From: Spirochaetia bacterium
Lineage (GTDB): Bacteria; Spirochaetota; Spirochaetia; CAKZLE01
DNA length: 64,000 nucleotides
Direction: 5' to 3'
Assembly (NCBI GenBank): GCA_021736385.1
Contig: JAIPFY010000002.1
Location: forward strand, 35,780-99,779
Shown here: positions 43,077 through 52,550 of the stretch, piece by piece
Layout of the letters: every line of letters begins with the position of its first letter
How positions within the stretch are numbered: the first letter of the stretch is position 1
Notes under the pieces: model-generated
What the model saw: the letters and a program-made list of their open reading frames with translations, nothing else
What the model was told of the DNA's origin: nothing
Databases searched by the model: none
Program-made: the position numbers and the translations under genes

Positions 43077-43712
43077 TTATTGGCGATACTGCAGAGTGAG
43101 CTTAGCAGAGACGGCATTGTAGAGTGCTGTCTTGTTGCTGTTGTCACCGGTATAGATCTCGGGTACGAACCAGTAGCTGGTATCGACACCAAGGCCCCAG
43201 TTGTCATTGAAGTTCCAGATGACCCCGATCTCCGGTTTCAGGAAGAACGGACTCAGGAAGGACTGTTCGCCATAGCTGTTGTAGATGACCCCGACACCGA
43301 TGGTGAGCGGTATGTCGATATCTCCCTGCAGGGCATAGTAGGAGAGGTTCCCCAGGAACGGGACAGCCGTGTACAGGGTCGTATCCTTCGCATACGAGAA
43401 GGTGTAGCCGAGTTCGAAGCCGAGAGAGACACGGCGGTTGAGGAATGCCTCGAAGCCCATGGAGGCATTACCGCCGAGATAGGTGTTATCGGTGATGGCG
43501 TTGTAGAACGTATCGCCTTCGGGAAGCAGGACGAACAGAGGCAGGTAGGGGCCTGCATCGAACGTGAACATCGTATCCCCGGTATCGTAGCGATAGATGA
43601 AGCCCTGCGATTCAGTGACTTCTGCATCGCTCTCACTCTGCGCATAGAGACTGCCGGCAGAGAGCATGAGACATACCAGAAGTATGCTTATATGGTATAC
43701 GGATCGTTTCAT
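43077..43712 (-). CDS. Predicted outer-membrane beta-barrel protein
   Basis: Signal peptide; alternating amphipathic strands, terminal KLTLQYRQ. Confidence 0.6.
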   Translation of the reverse strand: MKRSVYHISILLVCLMLSAGSLYAQSESDAEVTESQGFIYRYDTGDTMFTFDAGPYLPLFVLLPEGDTFYNAITDNTYLGGNASMGFEAFLNRRVSLGFELGYTFSYAKDTTLYTAVPFLGNLSYYALQGDIDIPLTIGVGVIYNSYGEQSFLSPFFLKPEIGVIWNFNDNWGLGVDTSYWFVPEIYTGDNSNKTALYNAVSAKLTLQYRQ

Positions 43713-43903
43713 GTATAGTGACCTTCCTTATAACAGTACCGATTCATACTAGCAAAAAACAGCGGTATCATCAATCACAAATGCAAAACGACGATACTTT
43801 CCTGATGATTGTCCAAGGGTACTTTATACATATAACAATTATCGGTATAATTCGTTAAACAATTGCCCGGAAAAAAATTCAAGAACAGGATGGTGAGACA
43901 TAT

Positions 43904-44797
43904 ATGGCAGTGATCATTGACGGTAAACAGGTATCAGCGACTATCAAGGAAGAGCTGCGTGAGGAGACTGCGCGGATCAAGAAGCAGCACGACACGGTCC
44001 CCGGTCTGGCCGTCATCCTGGTGGGGACTGATCCTGCGAGCATGTCCTATGTGAGATCGAAGCATATAGCCTGTACGAAACTGGGCATCTATGCCCGGGA
44101 TTACCAGCTTGGGGAAGATACCACTGAAGCTGCCCTGCTTGAGATCATTCACGAGCTCAATGCAGATGATGCGATCGACGGCATCCTGGTACAGCTGCCG
44201 CTTCCGAAGCATATCAACGAGGACCATGTGCTCATGGCGATCGATCCTGCGAAGGATGTCGACGGGTTCCATCCTGAGAATGTCGGCAGGATGGTGACCG
44301 GTATGGAGACCTACTATCCCTGTACCCCCTATGGGATCATAAAACTGCTCGAGTACTGCAGCATCAGTACAGAGGGTAAACATGTGTGCATCGTCGGCAG
44401 AAGTAATATCGTGGGGAAGCCCATCGCCAACATGCTGCTGCAGAAGAGTCCCTTCGGTAATGCCACGGTGACCGTGTGCCACTCACGGACTCCCGATATC
44501 GCATATTTTACCCGGCAGGCAGATATCGTCATAGCTGCGGTGGGTAGAGCCCAGATGATCACTGCCGATATGATCAAGGATCAGGCTGTGGTCATCGATG
44601 TAGGAGTCAACCGGGTAGAGGATGCGAGCAGAAAACGAGGCTACCGGCTCGTCGGCGACGTCGATTTTGAAAGCGTGAAAGAGAAAGCCTCCTATATCAC
44701 ACCGGTCCCCGGCGGGGTCGGACCCATGACCATCACCATGCTCATGTACAATACCATAGCATCAGCACAACGAAGGATACGTACATCACAGAAATGA
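43904..44797 (+). CDS. folD: Bifunctional methylenetetrahydrofolate dehydrogenase/cyclohydrolase
   Basis: PGLAVILVGTDPASMSYVRSKHIAC, GILVQLPLPKHI, IVGRSNIVGKPIANMLL, PVPGGVGPMTITML. Confidence 0.97.
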   Translation: MAVIIDGKQVSATIKEELREETARIKKQHDTVPGLAVILVGTDPASMSYVRSKHIACTKLGIYARDYQLGEDTTEAALLEIIHELNADDAIDGILVQLPLPKHINEDHVLMAIDPAKDVDGFHPENVGRMVTGMETYYPCTPYGIIKLLEYCSISTEGKHVCIVGRSNIVGKPIANMLLQKSPFGNATVTVCHSRTPDIAYFTRQADIVIAAVGRAQMITADMIKDQAVVIDVGVNRVEDASRKRGYRLVGDVDFESVKEKASYITPVPGGVGPMTITMLMYNTIASAQRRIRTSQK

Positions 44798-46107
44798 AAC
44801 AGACACCATACGAAGAACAGCGATCGTTCTATATAGAGACCTACGGCTGCCAGATGAACATAGCAGAATCCCATGTACTCGATGCCTCCTTTCTCCAGCA
44901 GGGCTTTCGGGCCGCGGTGCATCCGGAAGAGGCGGATATCGTGATCATCAATACCTGTTCGGTGCGTAAGACGGCAGAGAACAGGATCTGGGGACGGATC
45001 GGGTTCTACAAGCACCTCAAGCAGTCAAAAGAGCTGCTTCTGATCATCACCGGCTGCATGGCAGAGCGACTCGGGGATGAGATCATCAGGAAGGAGTCTG
45101 CAGTCGACCTGGTCATAGGCACCAATGATAAGACTGACATCCTGCATATGCTCGGCAAGGACCTCACAAACAGTGATGAGTACCAGTTCGCCTCCTCATA
45201 CTACAAGAACGGCGAGAAGACCGCATTCGTACCCATCATGAACGGATGTAATAACTTCTGCTCCTACTGTATCGTACCCTATGTTCGTGGTCGGGAGGTC
45301 TCCCGTCCGACAGGACAGGTGGTGCAGGAGATCCACAGGTTATCGGATCAGGGGGTCAGGGAAGTCATGTTCCTCGGCCAGAATGTCAATTCCTATACCT
45401 ATCATGATCGAGCACGTGATACGGTGCTCTCCTTTCCCGGGCTGCTGAAAGAGGTGCTCAAAGATCCCGGCTCCATTCAGTGGTTCCGCTTCATGAGTGC
45501 ACATCCCAAGGACTTCTCAAGGGAACTCATAGAACTGATCGCCTCAGAGGACAAGCTCTGTAAGAACATCCATCTTCCGCTGCAGAGCGGATCGAGTACC
45601 ATACTCAAAGCGATGAACCGAAAATACGATGCACAGCAGTACCTGTCGATCATCGAACGGCTGAGACGACTCAGACCCGATATCACCTTCAGTACCGATA
45701 TCATGGTCGGGTTCCCCGGAGAACGGGAGGAAGACCTGCAGCAGACTCTCGATATGATGAGAGAAGCCTCCTATATTGAGGCCTTCATGTACTACTACAA
45801 TCCGAGAGAGGGGACTGCTTCTACGTCCATGCCCGGTCAGATACCTGATGCGGTGAAACTCGAACGGCTGCAGCGAGTGATCGACCTGCAGAAAGAACTG
45901 ACGCTGCAGCATAAGAGCAGCACAATTGGAAAGACAGTGCGGGTAATATGTGATAGCATATCAAAGAAGAACCCTGATGAGTTCTCAGGACACACAGAGC
46001 ATAATGAGCGTATCGTGTTTCCCCGAACGGACTCGGTCACTACCGGTGATATGATCAGACTGAAGATAGAGAAGCTGGTCGGAACCACCTATAAAGGAGT
46101 ATTCTGA
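44794..46107 (+). CDS. miaB: tRNA-2-methylthio-N6-dimethylallyladenosine synthase MiaB
   Basis: YIETYGCQMNIAES, MNGCNNFCSYCIVPYVRGREVSR, STDIMVGFPGE. Confidence 0.96.
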   Translation: MKQTPYEEQRSFYIETYGCQMNIAESHVLDASFLQQGFRAAVHPEEADIVIINTCSVRKTAENRIWGRIGFYKHLKQSKELLLIITGCMAERLGDEIIRKESAVDLVIGTNDKTDILHMLGKDLTNSDEYQFASSYYKNGEKTAFVPIMNGCNNFCSYCIVPYVRGREVSRPTGQVVQEIHRLSDQGVREVMFLGQNVNSYTYHDRARDTVLSFPGLLKEVLKDPGSIQWFRFMSAHPKDFSRELIELIASEDKLCKNIHLPLQSGSSTILKAMNRKYDAQQYLSIIERLRRLRPDITFSTDIMVGFPGEREEDLQQTLDMMREASYIEAFMYYYNPREGTASTSMPGQIPDAVKLERLQRVIDLQKELTLQHKSSTIGKTVRVICDSISKKNPDEFSGHTEHNERIVFPRTDSVTTGDMIRLKIEKLVGTTYKGVF

Positions 46108-46460
46108 TGCCTTGGAAAACCATTGGTTATATCGCTGCAGCATTGCTGATCATCCTGTTCATTGCCTTCAATCTCCATAACACCTCGGATGTATCGTTCG
46201 TCTTCTTCTCCATAAGGGATGTTCCGGTGTTCTTCACCGTATTCATCTCCATGATCATGGGGTGTCTGATCATGCTTCCGTTCACCCTGTCGATGCATAG
46301 ACACAAGAGTAAGCCGAAGAAAGAGGAAGATCTTTCGATCGAACAGCTCTTGCAGAGTGATGATGCAAAAGCGGAGAAGAGTCCGAAAAAGAAGAAGAGA
46401 CGTAAGAAGAAGGATCCCTATGGGGAGTCAGAGAGCATCGATGATCTTGATATTCGGTAG
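46107..46460 (+). CDS. LapA-domain membrane protein
   Basis: Two TM segments with FIAFNLHNTSDVSFVFFSIRDVPVFFTVFISMIMG; Lys-rich tail. Confidence 0.65.
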   Translation: MPWKTIGYIAAALLIILFIAFNLHNTSDVSFVFFSIRDVPVFFTVFISMIMGCLIMLPFTLSMHRHKSKPKKEEDLSIEQLLQSDDAKAEKSPKKKKRRKKKDPYGESESIDDLDIR

Positions 46461-46697
46461 CTGACGGTCTGCTGTCAGCCTGCCTGATGTACTGGATCAG
46501 CAGGTGGTTCGATCTCTGCAGGATAAGAAGTACGTGATGATCTGTATATCGAGGTACATGGGTGCGACGCAGGGGATCAGCCTGCGAACTGCTTACACAT
46601 GCCCCCCCAAAGAATAGCTTTGAGTCGTTTGTATCACAGGATCACCGATGTCCTCAGCTCCCTTGGCGGTGAGCAGCGGTTCAAACCCTGTGTAGCA

Positions 46698-46735
46698 GCA
46701 CCCTTTCAGGTATCTGGATACCGAAAGGGTGCTTT
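46698..46735 (+). terminator. Bipartite hairpin terminator
   Basis: GCACCCTTTC-a-GGTATC-tg-GATACC-GAAAGGGTGC followed by TTT. Confidence 0.8.
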
Positions 46736-46754
46736 GATCTGATTGTAGAGAAGA

Positions 46755-48200
46755 TCAGCACGAGCAGATATCATAGGATTCCCGTAATAAGTCATCCACT
46801 GTACCGGCAATATGGCGGTATACCTTTTCTTCTATCTCTGCATACATGGCTACATGTTCATCGATAGGAACAAAGGTGTCCTGAACATGGACCATCTTCC
46901 GTATCGCCTCTTCACGACTGGGATAGACTTCAAGGGCTAACGCAACACAGATGGCAGCCCCTATGCTGGCAGAGCCTGTAACGACATTCCTTTTTGCCGG
47001 AACGCCCAGCACATCGGCGAATATCTGCATGAACAGATCTCCTTTCGAACCCCCTCCACTGATCACAGCATCTGTCAACGGGACCCCACGCTCTTCACAC
47101 ATGGTAACGATATTCTTCTTCATGGTCATGGCTATGCCCTCGAGAATGGATCTGAACATATGAGGTCCCTTATGGATATCAGAGAATCCGATCATGATGC
47201 CCCGTTCATGCGGTTGTTCTGGACGGGCAAGCCAGTTCAAGATGGTGTACAGACCATTAGAGCCGACAGGTATGTCCTGAGCAAGGGAGTTAAGGTAATC
47301 TTCTGCTGAGATACCCCGTTCTTCTGCCTCACGATCTATATCTGAACCCAGAAGTTCCTTTATCCAGGTGACTGTTGACATCCCTCTTCGAATCCCCTTG
47401 CTCTCGTACAGGAACTCCCCTCGTGTCGCTCCAGGATTACTCCAATAGGAGGATGCACCTTGTGCATCTTTGTGGCCGGCCATCATGCTGGTGATATAGG
47501 TTCCCAGAGACACCAGAACGCCTCCTTCATGGGAAAGCCCCGCACCAAGGCCCTCAACAGCCTTATCATTCGCGGTTGAGACTACCGGCAGTCCTGCGGG
47601 GATCCCGGTTGCCCTGCTTGCCTCCGGAGTGACTGCTCCCATGACCGTTGCAGGATCGACAAGCTCAAACAGCATCTGTCTCGGGGTATGGTAGGTGGAA
47701 AACTCCTGTTCGTCTTCGATCCAGTCAAGGGTCTCAGGATCTATAGGCCATGGGCCCACGTAGTTCGAGCGCGTGTCCTTTTTTTCGCCGGTCAAGCGAT
47801 AGGTAAGATATCCTGTTGAAGCACTTATGAAGCACACTCTGTCATCTTCATGCACATAGGGATAGGAGAGGCGCTTATCCATCCAGTTCTGCACGGGTGC
47901 AGCAAGTTCTCCATTCTCCTGCATCAATACCCTGCAGCATCTGATGGAACCAAGGCCCACCCCTATGAGGGTCTCAGGGGCATGGGGGAACATCTCAAGG
48001 GTTTTCCTGCATGCTGTTTGCAGGGAATCCCATAGATCATCATCCGGGTGTTCTGCCCTGCCGCCGGGTGAGAGGGTAAGCTCTTTCAATGCGACGGTAT
48101 GTGAACACACTTCATTGCCCAGGAGGTCAAAGATTGCGACCTTCGTACTTTGGGTTCCCCCATCTATAGCCAATATATATCGATCGATACTCATGATCAC
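46755..48200 (-). CDS. FGGY-family carbohydrate kinase (xylulokinase-like)
   Basis: YILAIDGGTQSTKVAIFDLLGNEV; EGIAMTMKKNIVTM; AVISGGGSKGDLFMQIFADVLGVPA. Confidence 0.92.
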   Translation of the reverse strand: MIMSIDRYILAIDGGTQSTKVAIFDLLGNEVCSHTVALKELTLSPGGRAEHPDDDLWDSLQTACRKTLEMFPHAPETLIGVGLGSIRCCRVLMQENGELAAPVQNWMDKRLSYPYVHEDDRVCFISASTGYLTYRLTGEKKDTRSNYVGPWPIDPETLDWIEDEQEFSTYHTPRQMLFELVDPATVMGAVTPEASRATGIPAGLPVVSTANDKAVEGLGAGLSHEGGVLVSLGTYITSMMAGHKDAQGASSYWSNPGATRGEFLYESKGIRRGMSTVTWIKELLGSDIDREAEERGISAEDYLNSLAQDIPVGSNGLYTILNWLARPEQPHERGIMIGFSDIHKGPHMFRSILEGIAMTMKKNIVTMCEERGVPLTDAVISGGGSKGDLFMQIFADVLGVPAKRNVVTGSASIGAAICVALALEVYPSREEAIRKMVHVQDTFVPIDEHVAMYAEIEEKVYRHIAGTVDDLLRESYDICSC

Positions 48201-48224
48201 TTCACTCCATTCGGTATAAAAGAT

Positions 48225-49001
48225 TCAGCGCATCAGATAGCCACCGTCAACGGTGAGCACGGTCCCATTCACATATGAGGAGGCCTCACTTGCCAGAAAA
48301 ATGGTCGCTCCCATAAGGTCGACTGTCTCGCCCCAATGGTTCGCGGGTATATGGGCAAGAATCTCATTATTACGTTTCTCGTCGCTGCGTGTCTGTTCTG
48401 TCAGTGCAGTAGCGAAATATCCCGGGGCGATCGCATTCACCTGGATGTTGAATTCCGCGAGTTCATCACACATGGTCTTTGTCAGACCTACAATCCCATG
48501 TTTGGTAGAAGCATATGCCGGGGACCATTTCCCACCCAAAAAGGAGTACAGAGAGGCAATGTTGATGATCTTCCCGCTTTTCTGTCCGATCATATGGGGA
48601 CATGCCTCATGGATCATCTCAAAGGCCGCGGTCAGGTTGACTGCGACCATCTTATCCCACTCTTTACGGCTATATTCTTTCACATCCTGTACATTCAGAC
48701 TGATCCCGGCACAGTTGATAAGGATATCAACACTGCCAAAGGCAGCGATGCATGAATCAACAACCCGTTTGCACTCACCATCTTGCGTGATATCGGATTC
48801 GATATAGAGGTAATCCACACCACAGTCCTCGACCAAGGACTTGGTCGAATCATCATCATAGAGGCTTGGCACCACTACATTCGCACCTGCCTTGGCTAAT
48901 GCTGTGGAGAAAGCCTTTCCGAGCCCTCCGTTACCACCTGTGACGATGGCATTCTTATTCTTCAGTGAAAAAAGATCCATAGTAAAATCCTGTTCTCTCA
49001 T
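48225..49001 (-). CDS. SDR-family oxidoreductase (3-oxoacyl-ACP reductase/gluconate 5-dehydrogenase-like)
   Basis: AIVTGGNGGLGKAFSTAL, INCAGIS, NIASLYSFLGGKWSPAYASTKHGIVGLTK, GSSYVNGTVLTVDGG-like C-terminus; start trimmed to 49001 (ATGA overlap with etfA stop). Confidence 0.9.
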   Translation of the reverse strand: MREQDFTMDLFSLKNKNAIVTGGNGGLGKAFSTALAKAGANVVVPSLYDDDSTKSLVEDCGVDYLYIESDITQDGECKRVVDSCIAAFGSVDILINCAGISLNVQDVKEYSRKEWDKMVAVNLTAAFEMIHEACPHMIGQKSGKIINIASLYSFLGGKWSPAYASTKHGIVGLTKTMCDELAEFNIQVNAIAPGYFATALTEQTRSDEKRNNEILAHIPANHWGETVDLMGATIFLASEASSYVNGTVLTVDGGYLMR

Positions 49002-49957
49002 CGCTGCTGTCCTTCTTTGATTCTTCTTATGAGTTTTGCAACAAAGGGGAGGGCATCCCCTTCGACCACTATATCCGAGATGCTGCAGATAGGGGCGTCT
49101 TTGTTTGTATTCACCGAAATGATATGAGGTATATCCTTGAGCCCTTCCACATGCTGCAGGGCCCCATGGATCCCCAGTGCGATATAGAGAGAGGGGCTGA
49201 CCGTCTTTCCTGATTGGCCAACCTGAATCGCTCGTGGAACGATTCCCTTGTCCACCACTGCCCTTGATGCACTTACATGCCCGCCTAACAGGTCGGCAAG
49301 GTCCTGGAGACTCTCCATATCCGAGCATCCTGCCCCACCTGAGATAAGCACATCGCTTTCTCTGATATCATAGGGGATCTTCTTTTCTTTCGTTCCCATT
49401 ACTTTTATGTTTCCATGTCTGTAATCAAGCCCTTCCAGCCCGATGTTCGTGCTCTGTACCGTATCGGTTCCCTGATAGGTGAATACACCGATACGGATGC
49501 TCATCATGACCGGTCCCTCACCTTTGATACGGATCCCTGCCATGATCTTCCCACTGTAGGCAGGACGTATCAGACTGATCTGTCCATCGTCGTTTGCGAT
49601 AGCGGTCACATCAGCCACGAGCCCGGTCTCGAGGCGCATCGATACCGATGGAGCTATGCAGCGACCCATGGGGGTCGCAAGAAACAGGATCGCATCAAAG
49701 GAGTACCTTGTGTGCACTGAAGTAAACACATCACAGAGCCCCTTCTGGTCGAACGGCTGCAGGGTCCCATCCTCCAGGGTGAGCAGAACATCACATACCC
49801 CGTCAATGGCAGAAGCATCACTGTTTATCAGCAGTGCATAAGTTTCAACATGCTGATCGGGGTAGAGCTGCCTGACCGCCTCCAGGAGACTCAGTGATTC
49901 CTGTGCATATCCATCCTCTACGTATACCAGTACTTTTTTCATATCAGATAAATCCAT
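48998..49957 (-). CDS. etfA: Electron transfer flavoprotein subunit alpha
   Basis: SRAVVDKGIVPRAIQVGQSGKTVSPSLYIALGIHGALQHVEGLKD, NTNKDAPI. Confidence 0.93.
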   Translation of the reverse strand: MDLSDMKKVLVYVEDGYAQESLSLLEAVRQLYPDQHVETYALLINSDASAIDGVCDVLLTLEDGTLQPFDQKGLCDVFTSVHTRYSFDAILFLATPMGRCIAPSVSMRLETGLVADVTAIANDDGQISLIRPAYSGKIMAGIRIKGEGPVMMSIRIGVFTYQGTDTVQSTNIGLEGLDYRHGNIKVMGTKEKKIPYDIRESDVLISGGAGCSDMESLQDLADLLGGHVSASRAVVDKGIVPRAIQVGQSGKTVSPSLYIALGIHGALQHVEGLKDIPHIISVNTNKDAPICSISDIVVEGDALPFVAKLIRRIKEGQQR

Positions 49958-50738
49958 TACTCTTGAGAAAGGTATAGATCACTTCAATCCCTTCATCATC
50001 TGACTTGACTACTTTCTTCCTACGAGTCATATGTTCCTTTGTGTGGGTACTGACTACTTGTGTGCGCGACCCGCTCAGACCAACTTCTGCAGGGTCAAAA
50101 CCCAGCTGCTCGTTTGTCAGGATGTGCAGTCTCTCCGATACATCCAGATTCAGGTTCTTATAGCGCACATAGGGCAGGCGGTATGCGGATTCCCGAGTAA
50201 GACTCAAGAGAGCCGGCAGTGCAATCTCAAAGGTGGTATATGAGCTCTCTCCTTCTACCTCTACAACGGCTGAGGAGCAGGTAAAACGCTCTTCTTCTAT
50301 GTGATGTATGAAGTTGAGATGGTCAAGGTCCAGACTTTGTGCTATTTGCGAAGGGACATGCGAGGTATCACCATCGATAGCGTGTGTCCCGCTCAGGATG
50401 CAGTCGTAGGGGATCTTCCTGATAACACTGCTCAGGAGCTTGCTTGTCACATAGGTATCACTGCCGGCAAACAGCTGGTCACTGATCAGGGTAGCGGAAT
50501 CAAAGCCAAGCCTGAGGATATCCTCCAACTGCGGGATGACCGACCTGGGCGCCATGGTCACAACCTCGATGCATGTCTGTGGCTCTCTCTTTTTCATCGT
50601 GAGAGCAAAGCCCAATGCACGTGCATCATCGGGGTTTATCAGCATGGGGCTGTGTTCCCTCTCGATGGTGTGGGTCTCATAGTTATAGGTGAAATTATCC
50701 ACATCGGGAACAAACTTCACTACACACACAATACGCAT
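49944..50738 (-). CDS. etfB: Electron transfer flavoprotein subunit beta
   Basis: MRIVCVVKFVPDVDN, LINPDDARALGFAL, GTHAIDGDTSHVPSQIAQSL. Confidence 0.93.
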   Translation of the reverse strand: MRIVCVVKFVPDVDNFTYNYETHTIEREHSPMLINPDDARALGFALTMKKREPQTCIEVVTMAPRSVIPQLEDILRLGFDSATLISDQLFAGSDTYVTSKLLSSVIRKIPYDCILSGTHAIDGDTSHVPSQIAQSLDLDHLNFIHHIEEERFTCSSAVVEVEGESSYTTFEIALPALLSLTRESAYRLPYVRYKNLNLDVSERLHILTNEQLGFDPAEVGLSGSRTQVVSTHTKEHMTRRKKVVKSDDEGIEVIYTFLKSNGFI

Positions 50739-50856
50739 GCCGTGGTACTCCTCCTTGGCTGCTGTTCAGATGATCATATGCAGGGTCTCGAGATCATTGA
50801 TCCACGATATACCCGAGCTATGCCCGGCAGGCATTACTCGGGTATCCATCCATGAA

Positions 50857-52329
50857 CTACTCGATGTATTTCAACCCTTCTTCCTGTGGGAAGATCGTTC
50901 CGTAGTTCATGATCCCATTCGGATCAAAAGCCTCTTTGAGTTTCTCAAGCATGTAGTATGCTGATCCATGCTCATCTTTTGTCCACTCACTTCGATATTT
51001 ACCGATACCGTGATGGTGACACATGGAGCCTCCCATCTTCAGGGTCTCCTCGACAATGATCCTCTGCAATGGGTGATGATAGATGATCAGTTCATCCTCA
51101 GGTTCACACAAGATCTTATAGTTGTAGACAAAGTACATATTGGTACCGTTCAAGTATGAATGGGATGAGTGCCCACCAAGCATGGTAAGGTCCTGTACGC
51201 GTGGGAATTCCTTGCGTATACGCTTGATCACATTATGGTAGATCTTGGGAATGGTCTCCCAATCTGCAGAGATCTCAGTGGTGAATCCGCTGTGTGAGTC
51301 ATGATCGATCATACCAAGGAACTCATCGTCAATATCCTGTTGCGACCAGTTTAGCTGATTGAACCAGGTCTCTATCAGAGTGCTGTCGACTTGCTTGATG
51401 ATCCCTTCATGATACTTCTTTACTGCATCCTCTATAGCGGTCACGGTAGCATCGACTATGCCTTTTGGACCTTCTGCCATGAACAGGAGTACACACTTGT
51501 TCTCATGAAAATGGTAGAAATGCTGTGCAGCATCTTCTTCCGAGTAGGTTCGTGCAACAGATGGTCTGAATCCGTTCACCATCACTTCACGAAGGACTTT
51601 GATACCAGAGGCAACATCTTTTACCAGATAGCCGAGGAACCTGTTGTTCTCAGGATAGTGTCTGAAGATCTTCACCGTCACTTCGGTGATGTAACACAGT
51701 GTCCCTTCGTTGCCGATGGCTATATGACGAATATCAGGTCCCCCTGCGCGGCGGGGGACATTCTTGATACGTGACACATGGCCATCGGGGAACACACACT
51801 CCAGTCCCACGACCATGTCTTCAATTCCGCCGTAAAGGGTCGATAACTGACCGATGCTGCGTGTTGCTACCAGACCACCATATTTTGCCACAGGTTTGGA
51901 CTGCGGAGAGTGTCCGGTCGTGTATCCGACTCTTTGCAGTTCGTCTTCCAGTGTCTGCAGAGCGACACCAGCCTGCACCGTAGCCTGTGAGTTGTATGTA
52001 TCGATCTTGATAATCTCATCAAGATGCAAGGCATCAATGACGATGGTGGTATCCTTCCAGTTCTCTAAGCCCCCTTCGGTGGCGGTTTTTCCTCCACGGG
52101 GAATGACGTTCACCCTGTTGGCATTGCAAAACATGAGAAGTTTTCGTACCTCTTCGGTATCTTTCGGATACACGATCGCTATGGGCGTGGGGACATTGAG
52201 CACCTTCCGTGCTTTTGCATACTTTTTATATCTGTCTGCTGCCGCATCGTATAGTGCATCCTTGTCTGTGTTGACCTGCTCTTCTGTAAGTATCGTTGAT
52301 AGTTGTTTGATGAGTTCCTCTTTGACCAA
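50857..52329 (-). CDS. FAD-binding (VAO/PCMH-type) oxidase with an AGPS-like His-His-His-Gly motif
   Basis: VIPRGGKTATEGGLENWKDTTIVID; SMCHHHGIGKYRSEW; C-terminal LKEAFDPNGIMNYGTIF. Confidence 0.9.
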   Translation of the reverse strand: MVKEELIKQLSTILTEEQVNTDKDALYDAAADRYKKYAKARKVLNVPTPIAIVYPKDTEEVRKLLMFCNANRVNVIPRGGKTATEGGLENWKDTTIVIDALHLDEIIKIDTYNSQATVQAGVALQTLEDELQRVGYTTGHSPQSKPVAKYGGLVATRSIGQLSTLYGGIEDMVVGLECVFPDGHVSRIKNVPRRAGGPDIRHIAIGNEGTLCYITEVTVKIFRHYPENNRFLGYLVKDVASGIKVLREVMVNGFRPSVARTYSEEDAAQHFYHFHENKCVLLFMAEGPKGIVDATVTAIEDAVKKYHEGIIKQVDSTLIETWFNQLNWSQQDIDDEFLGMIDHDSHSGFTTEISADWETIPKIYHNVIKRIRKEFPRVQDLTMLGGHSSHSYLNGTNMYFVYNYKILCEPEDELIIYHHPLQRIIVEETLKMGGSMCHHHGIGKYRSEWTKDEHGSAYYMLEKLKEAFDPNGIMNYGTIFPQEEGLKYIE

Positions 52330-52443
52330 GATAAGTACCTCCTAAGGAAGAATCCTTGAAGTTCGGATACCTGTCTGGTATGCGAACTCTCTTCTGTAGA
52401 TTCCTTTACAGCTTAAGGGGTCAGGACGAAGAGGTCAAGGTTT

Positions 52444-52544
52444 TTGGAAAGATTTCTAAAATATGTCGGTATGGTTTGGTATAGATGGAAAGATTTCCAA
52501 TATGCTATACAGAATCCCACTGTATATGGTAGAATAGAAATCTA
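52444..52544. promoter_or_regulatory. Cluster of operator-like palindromes between the oxidase operon and the RpiR regulator
   Basis: TTGGAAAGATTTCTAA (52444-52459), ATGGAAAGATTTCCAA (52485-52500), TAGAAATCTA (52535-52544). Confidence 0.55.
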
Positions 52545-52550
52545 ATAGGG

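Noticed and set aside
46655-46700. tRNA T-arm-like GCGGTTCAAACCC
   Set aside because: Flanking bases do not form a 5-bp T stem and no acceptor, D or anticodon arms could be found.
46593-46720. Minus-strand coding-like stretch ...KGCCYTGFEPLLTAKGAEDIGDPVIQTTQSYSLGGHV*
   Set aside because: Reads plausibly but has no start codon in frame, is short, and overlaps the 46698 terminator hairpin.
49002-49328. N-terminal extension of the SDR ORF (48225-49328)
   Set aside because: It overlaps etfA in another frame and has no SDR similarity before MDLFSLKNKNAIVTGG; ATG at 49001 overlaps the etfA stop and is the natural start.
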